From NCBI GenBank assembly GCA_023853785.1, contig JAJIRX010000737.1, positions 1-64,000 of the forward strand: a stretch of 64,000 bases of DNA. Direction: 5' to 3'. Every line of letters starts with the position of its first letter. Within the stretch, counting starts at the first letter, position 1. Both the position numbers and the translations under genes were made by a program. The stretch is from Psilocybe azurescens (lineage: Eukaryota > Basidiomycota > Agaricomycetes > Agaricales > Agrocybaceae). The notes beneath the pieces were generated by a model. That model saw only the letters and a program-made list of their open reading frames with translations. It was not told the origin of the DNA and searched no databases. Below, piece by piece: positions 45,534 to 58,957 of this stretch.

Positions 45534-48261
45534 CTAACAATCTACATCTTAAGCATATTTTCGATAAAATTTGCTCGCTATTCGAGGAGATTTACCTTTC
45601 CGGTCGCCTTCTTTGATAAGAGCCGCGCCTAAGACAGGAAGGCGTCAAATCTAGAACCACGATGGGTAAGGATTCTGCGAACTTACCTTTCTCGCCAACG
45701 AAATAAGCGGTCGCTGCCAAATGTGTCACCGTATAAGCAACCAGCCTCATAGTATCATCGTGCGTCACTGACCTTGAGTGTGTGCAGCAATTTGAAGAGG
45801 GATGACGGAAAGATCAACCACGCGTAGATTCTTGGTGCCATAAACCTTGAGATTGTGGTCGACTACACCAGCTTTGTCGCGAGGAAGCATTGAACAGCTC
45901 CCAGTTGTATCTGTATAGGCGGTGGAAATGAGCTTTGCTTTTAATGCGAAGGAGGGAGAGCTCACGCCAGATAGTTGCTATGCAATTCTTCACGTACTCT
46001 GCAGGAGGATATTAATCATTCGACTTGGATAGCGCTGTAGTTATCTGATACTCGACTCTCACCTTTTATTTCTTCATCAGTCTTGAGATGTGCACCAGGA
46101 TCGGCTTCACGAATTATTCCGGACTTCCAAGGTTCAACGTCAGCAAGGCTTTTGATAAACTTCACGTGCTGTGCGAGGACCTCGAGATCTTAAAAAATAT
46201 GGGTATATTACCTGAAAAGAGTAGGGTATGATTTACCAGTCTCGCTTTCAAGATAGTGTGGATCGATCGTGGGATTGAGGAGCGGGTCGCTACTTTGGGC
46301 GTGCTGGAGTGCATTTAACAAGAAGAAGGCGACACGGTCAGCAAAGGACTTACAATTGTACCACGAGATATAGGATGGTTCAATATTCCTACCAAGGTAG
46401 TATATAGCTTGCCAGGCTCGGGAGCAACTGGGAATTTGTCAATGCCTACATCACAATCGACGATGATCAGGGTATTTACCTGCCCTGGAAGCGAAGAAAG
46501 GCATAACTACAATCTCGCAATCTGGAACTTTTTCATCTTTCAGGATATCCAACTGGATGTCCAATTGCTCTTTGACACCAGGTCGAAGCGTGCCGCTCTT
46601 TTCGAGAGCTTTCACTTCCTCTTCGGCTTTTGAAATAATTCTAGCGGCTTCCGAACGATCAATTGCGGTCAAAGGGAAATATGCAAACGAAGTAAGTCCT
46701 TTTCGGAACGCTCCCTGTCCTAGTGCACTGTAGAAGATATGCCATCATTTGAATATAGCTTACACGGTAGAATCGATCAAAACGCTTAACTGAAGCTCAA
46801 TTTGCTTTCCTGCATAAGCTGGATCTCTAAGAAAATCCAACGTCTCGTGGGGTATTTTGGGGTCAAGCTCGAAGGTAACAGGGCAGCCGTAGTGCTCTTG
46901 AACATTCTCTCCAACTCCAGGAAGATCGATCTCCACTTGAATACCTAGTGGACCAAGTATATCCGGATTTCCGATACCAGATAGTTCGAGGATCTGGGGA
47001 GACTTAATAGATCTATCAGGAGGTAAGTACAAGATAGATGCCTGGAAAGAGCCAGTTGAAGCTTACCCCGCGCTTAAAACCACCTCTTTATTCGCTTTTA
47101 CTTCATGTTTAGTCTCGTTATGTATGAACTCTACGCCCGTTACTGTACGATCCTCGTTTCCTGAACTTTCACTAAGAAGAACGCGGGACACATAAGCGCC
47201 TGTTAAGACCTAACAGGCGCTGTGGTTAGAGCGCATTCAAGACGTGTCTAATAATAATTTACTTACACTGAGATTCTCTCTATTCAAATTGGGAACGAGA
47301 TAAGCATTTGCAGAGTAAGAACGAGTCCACGTCCTGGGGTCAATGCTGGAGGATGCGATCCAAGTCCCAGTCATCTATAAAATGTCGATATTCGTTTTAA
47401 TTTTGGTGAATGACTATCATTCGGACTTACGTCACCGTCATAAGGATCTTTAACCTCTTTTAATCCTTTATTGACCATTGTCTCTTGGAAAAGAGTATCG
47501 AGTGTGTGAACACTGTGAGAAATAGCAACTTGAACCGGCCCAGTCGTTCCTCGATGATCGGTACTGAAGTTGTGTGGATACAAGTCCATCTGCTCCTTTG
47601 TCGGAGCATGGAAGCTGAGAGGGACATGTCACATGAGCTATGTATTCTTGAAATCTCAAGTTTTGATAGCTCACGTTTCAGATCTCCTGGAATATTTCTC
47701 GTACTCTGCCCAGTTCCACCCAGGATTTCCTAGCTTCTCGTAGGCATCAATATCTGCCGCGGGGGCTTTATCCAAGCAAAAAGTTCATCCCAGAGCTACC
47801 ACCTGTGTGGATTAGAGATCTAAATCAAAACAAGAATGTCAGCAAGGGCGTTGGCTCACCTAAACCCTTCCCTCTTTGCCACATATGCTCGATATTATTG
47901 GCATGCTTCTGCTTCACGACAGGAAAGGCCCAATCGTACTGTACGAGCGGTCAGAGAAATATGACTTTATGATGAGCCTCATTGCATGTAAAAACGTACC
48001 TGTGGGTTTCCGAAGGTCCTCAGGAACTGTGCAGGGACTTCAATCAAAGGATCTTTGAGGTTCTGTTCCCCGCCTCTAGCACGAGAACCTTTACAGAAGG
48101 ATCTTCCGAAAGTCGAGCTGCAACGATAAGTCCAGCGGTCTATGGTAGATAGATTGGTGATTGCCGTCCACGATGCTAGAACAATGATAGCATACCCCTC
48201 CTCCTATTACAACATAATCAAAGGCGTTCTTCACTGCTTCTTCAACGTTTACGATTGGCAT
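45534..48261 (-). CDS. GMC oxidoreductase (aryl-alcohol/glucose oxidase-like), first of a pair
   Basis: Begins MPIVNVEEAVKNAFDYVVIG plus Gly-Gly, the FAD-binding motif, and continues TAGLIVAARLSEDPSVKVLV, RGKGLGGSSGMNF and GPVQVAISHSVHTLDTLFQE. The mid-domain GMC signature is KSPQILELSGIGNPDILGPL followed by LPGVGENVQEHY. The C-terminus has WHTTGSCSMLPRD (His created across an intron), GVVDHNLKVYGTKNLRVVDL and AAHTQATAYFVGEK, placing both active-site His residues. Family: FAD-dependent alcohol or sugar oxidation yielding H2O2. No clear N-terminal signal peptide is seen, so it may be intracellular. Three suspected homopolymer losses lie at 48068-48071 (CCCC, five expected), 47778-47782 (five A) and 47761-47765 (five G). 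The paralogue at 52.9-55.7 kb is intact at all three. The last exon after FVGEK is tentative. Confidence 0.85.
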
Positions 48262-50297
48262 TGCAGGTTGGACGGATTTGTATCTTCAGCCAGATAGTGC
48301 AGAGGGGAATCTGTGTAGGTATCTCTTCTCTTCGTTGGTCATTTATATATAACGCAAAGATGCGCCCGAGATCGAATTCTAGAAGCAAACTCGACCGGTA
48401 ACCTCGGCCAGAATGATGGCCATTGCCCACAGGTCTGACCTCTTTTGGCCGTGTGTCGACTATTTGGACACTCAGATCCAGCGATCTTGTTAAAGTATTG
48501 GGGACTGTCAAAGCTCTAGTGAAGCACACCCTCATTGCTGGGGAGAATCCAGACAATATCTTGGATGGGAATGTGCTGCACCTGGGGTGACGGCCATAAC
48601 AATCTAGTCATGAATGAAGCAATCAGTCGATATGATGTTATATATACATGTCAAACCTGCAATGCTCTAGATAGCTGCAAGATTCGAATAGACCTGAGAC
48701 ATCTCTGTGCCGAGGTGGTATCAGTAGGCCTCGTGATCTTAGTCAGCGAAATGAGTGTAGGCTATTTTTCGTTCGTTCTATGAATGGGGTCGGTTCAAGG
48801 GCGCTCTAATCCTCTTACTTGTCACATTTTATTTTACTGCTTACCATGACCGGGAACGGGACCTTCCCTGGTTTTTTTCGACATGAACTAGATACCAAAC
48901 ATCATGTCAAAATACCTTCGTGTCAATCGATCGAATGTGCTTGACAGTCGCTGAGCAAGGAAGTTGCTGAATATTGGCAGTATTGACATACTTAGATACC
49001 GTAGGTAAGCAGCATAGACTAGTACAGTGTAGAGAGAAATGCAGACAATGGTCCATGGATGGCACTGTATTTGGTCCAGGTTAAACGGATCAGGGGATGC
49101 CGACGGAGACATGTGTACACGCTCTATAAATAGAATACTGTAATTCGCAACTGTTTCAGGCTTCATGGAAGGCTTCATGGAGGGCTCCCGGCTAATTACA
49201 AGCGCTTAATGGATGGTAACATATAATGGGATGGCTTTAATCGATTCCACCGTAGAAATTTCTGATTCTTGGATACATGAATTCGAGGCTTCTAACTATG
49301 ATTGTGTTCTAACGGTCTTATCATGTCCTTGCTTCCTTTAATTGAGATGGATATCTGTATCAATCCATCATATGATGTATCAAGGCGAGTATATCTGGCT
49401 CTGGAGTCTGGATCAGGAATCGCCTCTCGCATCCCAAAGTTATGTACTTCGAATCCATTGTTATTCACTTCGTTCCCGATATACCCGCCAGCTGACTCTG
49501 ATAAATGGGGATTACCTTCACATGGCTTCCAAAATACGTTGATATGTGTATCAGTCAGATCTTGACAGCAATACTTTTCTTTTGATTCGCCAATCGTTGC
49601 ATGTACTTCGGGTGCTGAGCGCTGCCTTCTCACGCCCTCCAAAAAGGTTCGGTCGCAATGATCAAATAGCAGCAATAGACTGTAATAGACAGAGGTGGTT
49701 CCCTAGCCGCCTGGGCAAAGCACGACCAAGTCATTGACATCTATTTGATGCATCATTCTGGCCTCTCCTTTTCCGTTTAAAATATCATTTCCTATAACCA
49801 AACACGGAATTGTCGTGCAATGTCGTATGTACTATGGCGGCCTTCCTGATACGGGTTCTGTAGAATCACTAAATCCTCTCACCTTTCGGCGTTGGCGGGA
49901 CTATGCCCGGTTTAGAATCGCTACGTATACCGCATCTGACTGAGACATTCTGAAACGCAGGCAAGGTATGCAGGTGAATTATGATTACGCTCCATCACGG
50001 CGCAGACTTATCGTTCATTCCGGTCACCTTTTGGAGACTAGGTGTTCCCGGCATCTTCGTACCAGCGTAATTTGCATCTAAAATCGGACCTTGAACTCGA
50101 GTGGCACTCGTGCGACTTGCCAAGCCCGATCCGAGCGAGAAGCTTCCGCCACCACCCCTTTACGACGTTCTAAAGTAAGTCACCGTACGCTATATTATAA
50201 ATAATGCTCCATCGACTTCCTTGCTCACAAACCCGGACCTCTCCCCGACCTTCCCTCTTCCAACTCTTGTCCGACGTAATTGTACCTGTGTGTTCTG
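48262..50297. other. Intergenic region between GMC gene and DUF6533-like gene
   Basis: No supported gene. A 96-codon minus-strand frame at 48888-49178 has one hydrophobic stretch (WTIVCISLYTVLVYAAYL) but no family resemblance or other support. Confidence 0.35.
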
Positions 50298-51950
50298 ATG
50301 AACTCAACGGTATCAGGCGCTGACGCAGCAGCTCTGCAATCACTGGTTGATGGCCTTTGGGATGTGCAAATTACAAGAGTCTGCAGACGTATGTCTTCAA
50401 TGGTAAACGACGAAATGAGAGTGTTGAACTCATTCACCCCTTCATCATTTTAGTTAGCGCAATTTGCATCATTCTTTATGATTATGGTAAGCGAAGAAAC
50501 AATAGACATCATTACACAAGCAATATCTGACCTGATAACAATTAGCCCTTACGTTCGACGATGAGGCATGTTCCGTCTAGAGAACTTCGCCTAACTTGTA
50601 CTGACTATTAGTTCAAACTGCAGATTAATATCATGTGGGTGAGTAGGACAGCAGGTTGAGAATAAATCCCGTCATAGACGCTGACACGTTCCACGATGCA
50701 GAGAAAGGGAATCTCCTTGGTCAAAGTCATTTGGTTCCTGGTAAGTCATTGTTCACGGACCAACTCTGAATATCATATCGACGAAACTTCAGAATCGGTA
50801 CTATGTCATTGTAGCAGCTTTGTAAGTTTCTTCATCGCTCCGCCATCTGCAACATACTGAAGGTATTTGCAGAATTCCGATATATGGTAACGACCTGTCC
50901 GCACGCTTGGTCATGACCCGATGCTTACGATCAACGTTTCAGCATTTTTCTCTCCAAATATCACCACTTCAGTAAGTCAAACAAACTTTGAATACCTTCT
51001 ATCCATCTGACCGCCCATCTATAGTTGTACGTCTTTAGGCTCAATTAATCACTAGGATCTGCTGACTCTGTTCTCTTTTTGACAAAAATCAGCTGTAGGT
51101 GCTTGCATTTTCTATTTTTAGCTTTTGCTAATGCATGAGCGTAAAAGGTGTTCGTTTCATGTACTGGCAAGGTATGACAGGCGTCATCGGAGTCATGCTC
51201 GCTCAAGGTTAAACCTCAGATTTGTCGTAATGATCAGAACATTCAAGCTGACGCGTAGATCTCTCTAGCCATTTTACAAATCCGAATTTACGCACTCTAC
51301 TCGATGAGCAAGAGACTCCTAGCATTTATGCTTCCAGCCTATGCTCTTTCCACGGCAGCGTCCCTGGGTGTCTTAATGAAGTCCTTTAGTCAACGGGAGA
51401 GCGGTGCGGTCTTGTCATGTCCTTGTACTATGCCTCCAGTTAATCGAACAATCTACAGAGCATGCGATCCATGCCGGCCCCATTCCCGGAGGAAAATTCT
51501 GTATCATTGATGGTGGCCTTCCGACATATACCTACGCCTACTGGATAGCAAATCTTTCTTTTGATTGTTTCCTATGTAGTCTAGCGCTGGTGCGAGGCTA
51601 TAGATACTACAAAACACGCGGATCTGGCGCCCGTCTCATTGATATCCTGATCCGCGACTCGCTGTTCTATTTTTTGGTGTAGGTGAACTTCTATGATGCA
51701 AGAAGCACCTGAACTGAAAGAGACTTTAGGATTGGGATCATCTACTGTGCTTGCTTGATCGTCTGGATTGTTGATCTGGTAGATTTGCTCTTTCTTCGAG
51801 ATCTGGGAGATACTGATCATTCTACAGGCTCGATTCGACGCGCCTATCGGATTCTCAGTCGCTATCTCGGCCTCGCTATGCAATCGCTTGGTATTGAAGG
51901 TGCACGCAATGCAGCCAGGTAGAGGAGACACAGATCGCTATGGTGTCTAG
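50298..51950 (+). CDS. DUF6533-like multi-pass membrane protein
   Basis: Many small exons, as is usual for this Agaricomycete family: 50298-50388, 50454-50486, 50546-50565, 50612-50638, 50702-50740, 50793-50821, 50873-50886, 50943-50971, then others to TAG 51950. Family landmarks are SAICIILYDYALTFDDE (DUF6533 N-terminal core), RKGISLVKVIWFLNRYYVIV, FMYWQGMTGVIGVMLAQ, ILQIRIYALYSMSKRLLAF, PIPGGKFCIID, YKTRGSGARLIDILIRDSLF and PIGFSVAISASLCNRLVLKV. About seven hydrophobic helices place it in a membrane, and a receptor-like role is often suggested but not shown. The intron after TFDDE uses a GC donor at 50566. The junctions around 50,972-51,147 and 51,390-51,440 could not be resolved confidently. 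Confidence 0.75.
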
Positions 51951-52887
51951 GGAGGGACTGTTTGTTACACATGAGGACCATTTGTACTATTTCTGTTGGG
52001 ACAAGTATATTATTCAGGTCATCCCCGAAGTTGATGCTGTGCAATCTTTAATTTGGAGAACCATTCCAATCGATCCTTTCTACTCGCTACATTTGTGCGC
52101 CAGTCTATTGCAGTATACCCTTGAATTATCCGAATGACTTCATTGTTGCATTGACTCCGACATCAAACTACAAAAACAACCTTGGTACTTGGTTGTGTTC
52201 TATAAGCAATGGTTGGGGTGGGAACGTTAACGTATCAAGGGAGGAGTCTATTGAAGAGTCCGATCTTTGGATATCAAAACCAGAGGTAAGATTGAATCAT
52301 AAAATAGAGCGAAACTCGTTTACCTCAGGTGCATATGCTATGTCAAACTAACTGCAATACGGTAGCGCAGTAACTCCTTGTCTATTCAGTTTTGATCAGT
52401 AGTATACAATCGCCAGTCAGCCACAACGGATTTCCTCATAATGATTGCGGCAGTACGGTGCTGATAAGCCTCACATGTCTAAATACCTCTGGTTATTCCA
52501 TTCGGTACCTCACAGCTCCACACATAATTTAGATTGAGACGCATACGCATCATAGATGGCGCATATCCTTTGAACTTCCTGTGGCGCGGTCATCCACGTG
52601 GTTTGTTGATACTAACTTGTACACTGGCGTGCCCTGAACTCGGTGATTGGTCCTCTTTCGCGCAGAATACCCAGATGGCGAACCTCAGCATATTCCCTAA
52701 ATTTACTGAATCTCTCACGTCCCCGACTCGGGTCCGTTCTGAGCACTTGGACATTGTCTCAATGGCCGACTATGTCAAAATCAGCACCTGGTTTTAGCAT
52801 CTGCCATTATCTGCCAAATGCTGTCATTCTCGCGCTATGCATTGGGTTGAGATACAAGCGCAATTCTCTTCGCGGCTAACTTTACCC
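51951..52887. other. Convergent intergenic region
   Basis: Between the DUF6533-like gene (+) and the second GMC gene (-). The small frames here carry no recognised domain. Confidence 0.35.
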
Positions 52888-55672
52888 CTAGTTGTACTTC
52901 TGTTTGATAATGTTCGCAGCTAAAAAGAAAGAAATTTCGGAAAGATGCCAAGATTGATACAGTTCAACGTACCTTTCTCTCCAACAAAATATGCCGTTGC
53001 TGTAGATCGCACCTATGGCGTTAGTCACTCTATAGATGTTGAGAGACTCAGATGGCTAACCTTGGGTGTGTGCAGCAATATGAAGGGGAATGATTGATAG
53101 ATCAACAACGCGCAGGTTTTTTTGTTCCGTAGACCTAGGCCCTCGTAAGATCATAGAAGTCGAATTCAAAATATTTTTCTCACCTTGAGATCAGGATCAA
53201 CCACACCCGATTTGCTTCGTGGAAGCATTGAACAACCTCCAATGGTGTCTGTATAGCGTTCATCGCTTAGTCGATATCATGACCAAGATGAACAAGTAGT
53301 ATCCGTACGCCAGATGGTCAATACATGCTCCTTTACGAACTCTGAGGAAGATAAAAATATCAGTCGGTGTATCTCATGATACATCCTTTCCATAGCATAA
53401 ACTTCGATATTCTCACCTCGTATGTCCTCGTCAGAATTGCAGTTTGGGCCAGGATAGGCTTCACAAGCGATACCTGACTTCCAAGGCTCGGTATCGGAAA
53501 GACTTTTGATGAACTTAATGTGCTGAACAAGAACCTCTAGATCTAAACGTTTACCAATGAGCCTGGATCAATTTAAGTATTAATATAGTATATTCACCAG
53601 TGTTGCTCTCAAGATAATGCGGGTCGATGGTTGGGTGAGCTAGTGGATCAGGACTTTCCGTGTGCTGTATCGTCTGTCACCAAGGTGACCACCTTGTCAT
53701 TACTTGGGGTACATACGATAGTGCCCCGAGAGATGGGATGATTCAGAACTGCCGCCACAGTGGTATATCGCTTCCCAGATTGGGGCTTTACTAAGAGAGA
53801 ATTATGGTCAATATGGATAGCAACTTCATGGTGTTCCAAAGAAGCTTACCCCTCATGGAGAACAAGCCAGGCAGAGCTAAGATTTCACAGTCGGGTACAG
53901 TGCTATCTTGAAGGATGGATAACTGGAGATTAAGTTGTTCTTCCACCCCAGGTCGAAGATTACCTCCTTTTATTTCTGTCTTCACTTCTTCCTCGGCCTT
54001 CTTTTGATGATATTGGCGGCCTCTTCAACATTTACATCGGCAAGAGGGAAGTATGCAAACGAAGTCAGTCCTACACGGTGAATTCCTTGTCCAAGAGCGC
54101 TGTAAAGTGAGAGAGCGGGCTCAAATATGATCCAATTATTTAAATTTTGGGAGACTCAACTGAAGCTCCTTCGCCTTCACTGCATATGCTGGGTCCCTGA
54201 GAAGGTCAATGGTCTCGTGGGGCACCTCCGGGTCAAGCTCAAAGGTAACCGAGCAACCGTAGTGTTCTTGAACGTTTTCTCCTACTCCTGGAAGGTCAAT
54301 CTCGACATCTATTCCGACCTTTTTGAGTATCTCAGGATTTCCGATACCAGACAGTTCGAGAACATGGGGTGACTTGATCGCTCTAGATGGCATGCAGTGA
54401 AAAGAAATCCAGCGACTAATTCAAAAGACCAAACCATACCCAGCGCTTAGAATCACCTCGCGGTCGACTTTTGCTTCATGTTTTGCCCCATCATAAACGA
54501 ATTCGACGCCACTGACCGTGCGGTCCTCATTTGATGTGGCTTGGCCGAACACAACCTTGGAAACATAGGCGCCGGTGAGAACCTGTGATCACGTGGTAAG
54601 AAGAATCGGAACGATACACCAGACGTGCGGTGCTTACAGTGAGATTTGTTCTCGCGATGTTGGGAATGAGGTATGCAGTCGCAGAAAAGGAACGAGTCCA
54701 GGTTTTTGGATCGATGCTTGATGATGCTATCCATGTCCCATTGATCTGACAGTGGTAAGTAAAAATACTGTAAACCCATTGGATGGCGCCTTAGTACTAA
54801 CATCGCCGCTGTAGGGATCTTTAACTTCTTTGAGTCCTTTGTTGATCATTGTCTCTTGGAAGAGATTATCAAGAGTATGAACTCCATAAGGAACAGCAAC
54901 TTGAACCGGTCCAGATGTCCCCCGATGCTCGGTATTGGCGTTATCGGGATAGTGATAGACGTCAATCAACTCCTTCGATGATGGATGAAAACTGAAGCAC
55001 AGGGGGTTTCAACGAGCGTATCATTGAAATATGGGAGCTCAGATCCCAGATCACATGGTGCACTCACGTTTCGGAATTCTTAGAGTATTTCTCAAACTCT
55101 GACCAATTCCATCCAGGATTTCCAAGTTTCTCCAATGCATCGACGTCTGCGGCCGGAGGTTTGATCCAGGCATAGAAGTTCATCGCGGAGGATCCGCCTA
55201 CATTTCAACAACCATTAAGCTATATAGTTTCACAAAGCGATCATGATCACAAATACTGACCTAATCCCTTTCCTCTTGACCACATATGCTTAGTGTTGTT
55301 AGCATATTTCTGATTTACTACCGGGAAGGCCCAATCATACTTCAGGCGTAGCGGAATCAGGAACATGACCGCTAGCATAGTAGCCTACCAAGACACACCT
55401 GTGGATTACCTAAGGTCTTCAGGAATTGTCCAGGAATGTCGATGAGAGGATCGCCAAGATTCTCCTGCCCAGCTTCCAACACAAGGACGCTAACAGAAGG
55501 ATCTTCTGAGAGGCGAGCGGCCACAGTCAGTCCAGCGGTCTGAATAGATAAACAGATCCCACGATTAGATAGGCTGCCACAACTATGAGCAAGAGTGTGA
55601 TAGTACCCCGCCTCCTATCACAATATAATTGAACGTTTTCTGCACAACATCTTCAAGCTTGACAATCGGCAT
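52888..55672 (-). CDS. GMC oxidoreductase, second of a pair
   Basis: A paralogue of the 45.5-48.3 kb gene with the same exon order. The start MPIVKLEDVVQKTFNYIVIG opens the FAD motif. LEAGQENLGDPLIDIPGQFL, YDWAFPVVNQKYANN, GSSAMNFYAWIKPPAADVDA and GPVQVAVPYGVHTLDNLFQE follow. The GMC signature is KSPHVLELSGIGNPEILKKV then LPGVGENVQEHYG. The C-terminus has WHTIGGCSMLPRS (His rebuilt across an intron), VYGTKNLRVVDL and AAHTQ, then TAYFVGEKAANIIKQKYN before TAG 52888-52890. Two suspected homopolymer errors are at 53117-53123 (seven T, six expected, before NLRVVDL) and 54002-54005 (four T, five expected, in NIIKKAEEEVK). The rest is in phase. It is a predicted FAD alcohol/sugar oxidase with unknown substrate. 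Confidence 0.86.
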
Positions 55673-58010
55673 CGGATTTGGTAGTCTAGAAAGCAGGATA
55701 CAAAGGGAAATCAAGCGTATGAGGGACTATATATTACCGAGGGGACACTTAGGCTGGACGGGCAGTTGTAATATATAAGGCCTTAGGCCTTAGGCTCGGC
55801 TTCGGCGACATCGATGGCCGTCAAAGAGGCAAATTGAAACGCCCTAAGAGCGCCCGCTTAGGTATGCGAATCGCAACCTTCACCAGACGACTTATACCTG
55901 TAAGTAAAAGCAATAGCTACTCGGTGGGTACGATTTAAAACGATGAAGATAGAACCTTTTTCTGCTTGCCATTCCACTAAAAATAATCCTTGAGTCGACT
56001 TTGGACAACCAAAATCAGACTGTTAGGTCAAAGGTGCGGGAAACCAAAATAGCGATATGCCTGAGGTGGTCCCATGCCACTGTCATATCGTTCACACGCT
56101 CGATGTAGCGGGAACCACTGAAAACAAATCCGTGAGAGATAGGCGGGTTTATGATCATAAGTTGCCTGGCTTATCGATCGAAGTACAGGGGCACCGGGTA
56201 CAAAGGATGCCAATTCGATGCCTGCGGACTTCACCATCATAATCCTTCGAAGCCAATGCGCTATGCAACCTGCCAAAGTATTTCTGTCCAGGCCTTAGTC
56301 ACATTGGTTTTGCATAGAGTACATAACTTTAAACTAGGCAGTTTTTAGACAGATGTACATTTCATACCACGTGATAACTGAGATGTCGTGTGAGGGCTCC
56401 TATTTCTACTTCTAATTTTGTTCATCACGGGAACGCTTTCTGGACGTTTACTGGCTTATACTCCGCTCATTATCGCTTTTTGGACTACGGGCCATCTCTA
56501 TGAGGCTGCTGTTGAACGATGCTGAATATTAAGGATTCCTCACCAAACCAGTTAGTTCTCCTTTAAACAAGGTGTTTTGAATCTGGCTTCCCTGTCTATA
56601 TTACGCAAAGTCCACGTACAACCTCGCCAGTCCGGATGTGCTGCCTAGCTTCCCAACTTTGACGCACCTTGAGGCTTCGGTGGTGGCAAGATGGGCGCTC
56701 CGTGTTTACGTTGGCCAAAGAACAGCAAGCGGTGCCGCCGCGCGTGTAGGGCGCTGAACGATGCTGTAAAAGCTCTGGCTGCCAATTGGAGCTGAGGAGA
56801 ATGCTCGCCCTCATTCCCGGACATATGCCGCGAACAGGTCTGAGCTGAGCGCTGAAGTTTGTCCATGAAGCGGCCACGCGCACGCAGGCTTGACACGGCC
56901 CTGATCAGGCTGTTCTGATGGGTTTGACTCCTTAGAAGTGTCTTTTTTATTGTGGTAGGAACATTTTATCTTACAGGAGGAGCCGCTTCCGCAGCCTGGT
57001 CAAAGGTCAAAGTAGCCGAGGTCCAAGGTCCTTTTTCCACGGAACGAATTGATAAATGATTAATGAAGATCTGTGCCCCAGAATCCCTGACAAACAATGG
57101 AGTCCACCAGGTATCTTCTTGTTCTATAAGCAGAACCAGGCTCCAGCTCTAGTCTTTGACGTAGGACGCCTTCCGGCTACTAAATCGCGCCACTGACCTC
57201 AGCGACTGTATTCATACTAGCGAAGCTCATAGAGCGCTTGTTCCCAGCCTAAGAGCCCTGTCGTTCGAGCAGACTAGACCTGATATGTCAACTAGAACCC
57301 GGAAATTGAGTACACCGGGGCCATGGGCGCATCGGAAATAAGCGGCAGTGACGCAATTTCTTCCATTCCAGTCGAGGGCAATTGTATGTACGTATAGAAA
57401 CACTGGACAGCGCAATTATCAGGGTTGGAACCTTTGAAAGCCTCTGCATACTCGCATATATACATGCAATCAGTATCTCGTGAGTTCTCGTTAAGCCAAG
57501 GAACCCTTGGAGCCGTCCGAGTCATAAATGATATCTCGCCCGCCTTATTCGAACCTACTTATCAAATCAAACAGCAGCGATAGCTCTGTAGAGCCAAAAC
57601 GCCTTCTCAGCGTGCGCTTCAAAATTCCCGTCGACAGGTGAATGCAGCATAGCGCATACAAAAACGCGATGCGTTAGAACTTTACTACAATGTGTTCCAA
57701 GGACGAAATAACAGTGTCCACTGCTGCTGATTGTCAGTGACTGGACCATCAAGATTGTAGAGGAACGTACACTGTCGACTGTATCCATCAGCAGTCATTA
57801 ATGCTCAAGTTGATTGGAGATCAAGGCAAAGATGTAGGGGGAAAGTGCTCAAGACATTAAAAACAAATAATCAGAAAATATATAATTACATCTTTTACAT
57901 CTGCTCTAATAATCATAGCAAAGTGAATACACTCGAAAAACACAACAATAACACCGTCGGTATCTCCAAGAACTAGTAGGTATCCCAGGTAGATGAGAGC
58001 GCATGGGTAT
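55673..58010. other. Gene-poor region
   Basis: Mostly GMC promoter and spacer. Overlapping minus frames at 56596-56896 and 57292-57525 have no domain. A short AAGGCCTTAGGCCTTAGG run occurs near 55,775. Confidence 0.4.
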
Positions 58011-58957
58011 CTATACAACAGTAGTTGCGTATGCAACTACCAGTGAAGCTCGATGTGTAGGGCACTGGTATCCGCTTGGATTCTTGAACAAGTATAGCTG
58101 GTGGTAATCTTCAGCGTTCCACCATGGTCCAGCAGAAATAATCTCTGTCACGATTTGCTTGCCTGTGTAAATGTTGGTTAGATAAGTGTCAATAGTGGAA
58201 ATCATAAATATAGCCACGTGGGCCCTATCGATAAGATCGAGGATAGTATCAAATGAAATCGATAAAGAGGTGGTAGAGAAGGAGAGACGACAACTTTAAA
58301 AATGTGAAAATACCTTTCGGTGTGAAATGCTTAGCTTGTACCTCTTCCGTCACGCGCTTTGCGATAGCAGCTTGCTCATCCGAATGGGTGAAAATGGCGG
58401 ATCGATATTCTGCGGAAATTTACATATGGTCAGCTTGATTCGTGTGAGAGACTGGGATAACGAAAACAAGCAGATGCGCTCCAAGCACCGAGGATGCGAA
58501 ATAAATAGACTTACGACTCCCGGCGTCTGCCCCTGACGATTGACCGTCGTTGGATCGTGCGTCCGATAGAAAAATTCTGAAACACAAAAAAAGAAATGAG
58601 CTAGAAATGAAGAAATCAGTAAAATCGCGAACAATAACATACCGACAAGCTGATCGTACGTCACAATGCTCGGGTCAAACTCAATTTTGACAGCCTCAGC
58701 ATGGTCTGTTGCGCCTCCGCAGACAAGCTTGTAACTGGGGTTGGTGACGAGTGGGTTGCCACCTGTGTATCCAACAGTTGTCGACAGAATACCCTTGTTC
58801 TGCGAGGGTGGGAAGTGCTTGAGAAAAATGTGCTCTACTCCCCAGAAACACCCTGATGCGAAAGTGGCTATTTGTGGTTGGACGGTTGACGCTTTCAACG
58901 AGGTGATGTGAGCTGAATGAACAGAAACTTGCCAGACATATACTCACAGGAAGACAT
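58011..58957 (-). CDS. Peptide methionine sulfoxide reductase A (MsrA)
   Basis: Five exons (58957-58948, 58912-58643, 58576-58515, 58409-58314, 58162-58011). The ten-base first exon encodes MSS plus one base, then [19 protein letters not shown]. The MsrA catalytic motif is [10 protein letters not shown] with the nucleophile Cys. [80 protein letters not shown] and [20 protein letters not shown] complete the domain. It reduces methionine-S-sulfoxide in oxidatively damaged proteins using thioredoxin. The junction of exons 3 and 4 is one base out of phase for the expected V-QYRSAIF, so one C may be missing at the exon-3 end near 58,515. The length is normal for the family. Confidence 0.88.

Noticed and set aside
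47200..47260. tRNA-like GGTTAGAGCGC word in a GMC intron
   Set aside because: A tRNA B-box, a matching anticodon arm and an acceptor stem could not be found.
56596..56896. Two overlapping minus-strand frames (95 and 83 codons)
   Set aside because: GC-richer sequence keeps frames open; there is no recognisable protein and no flanking gene structure.
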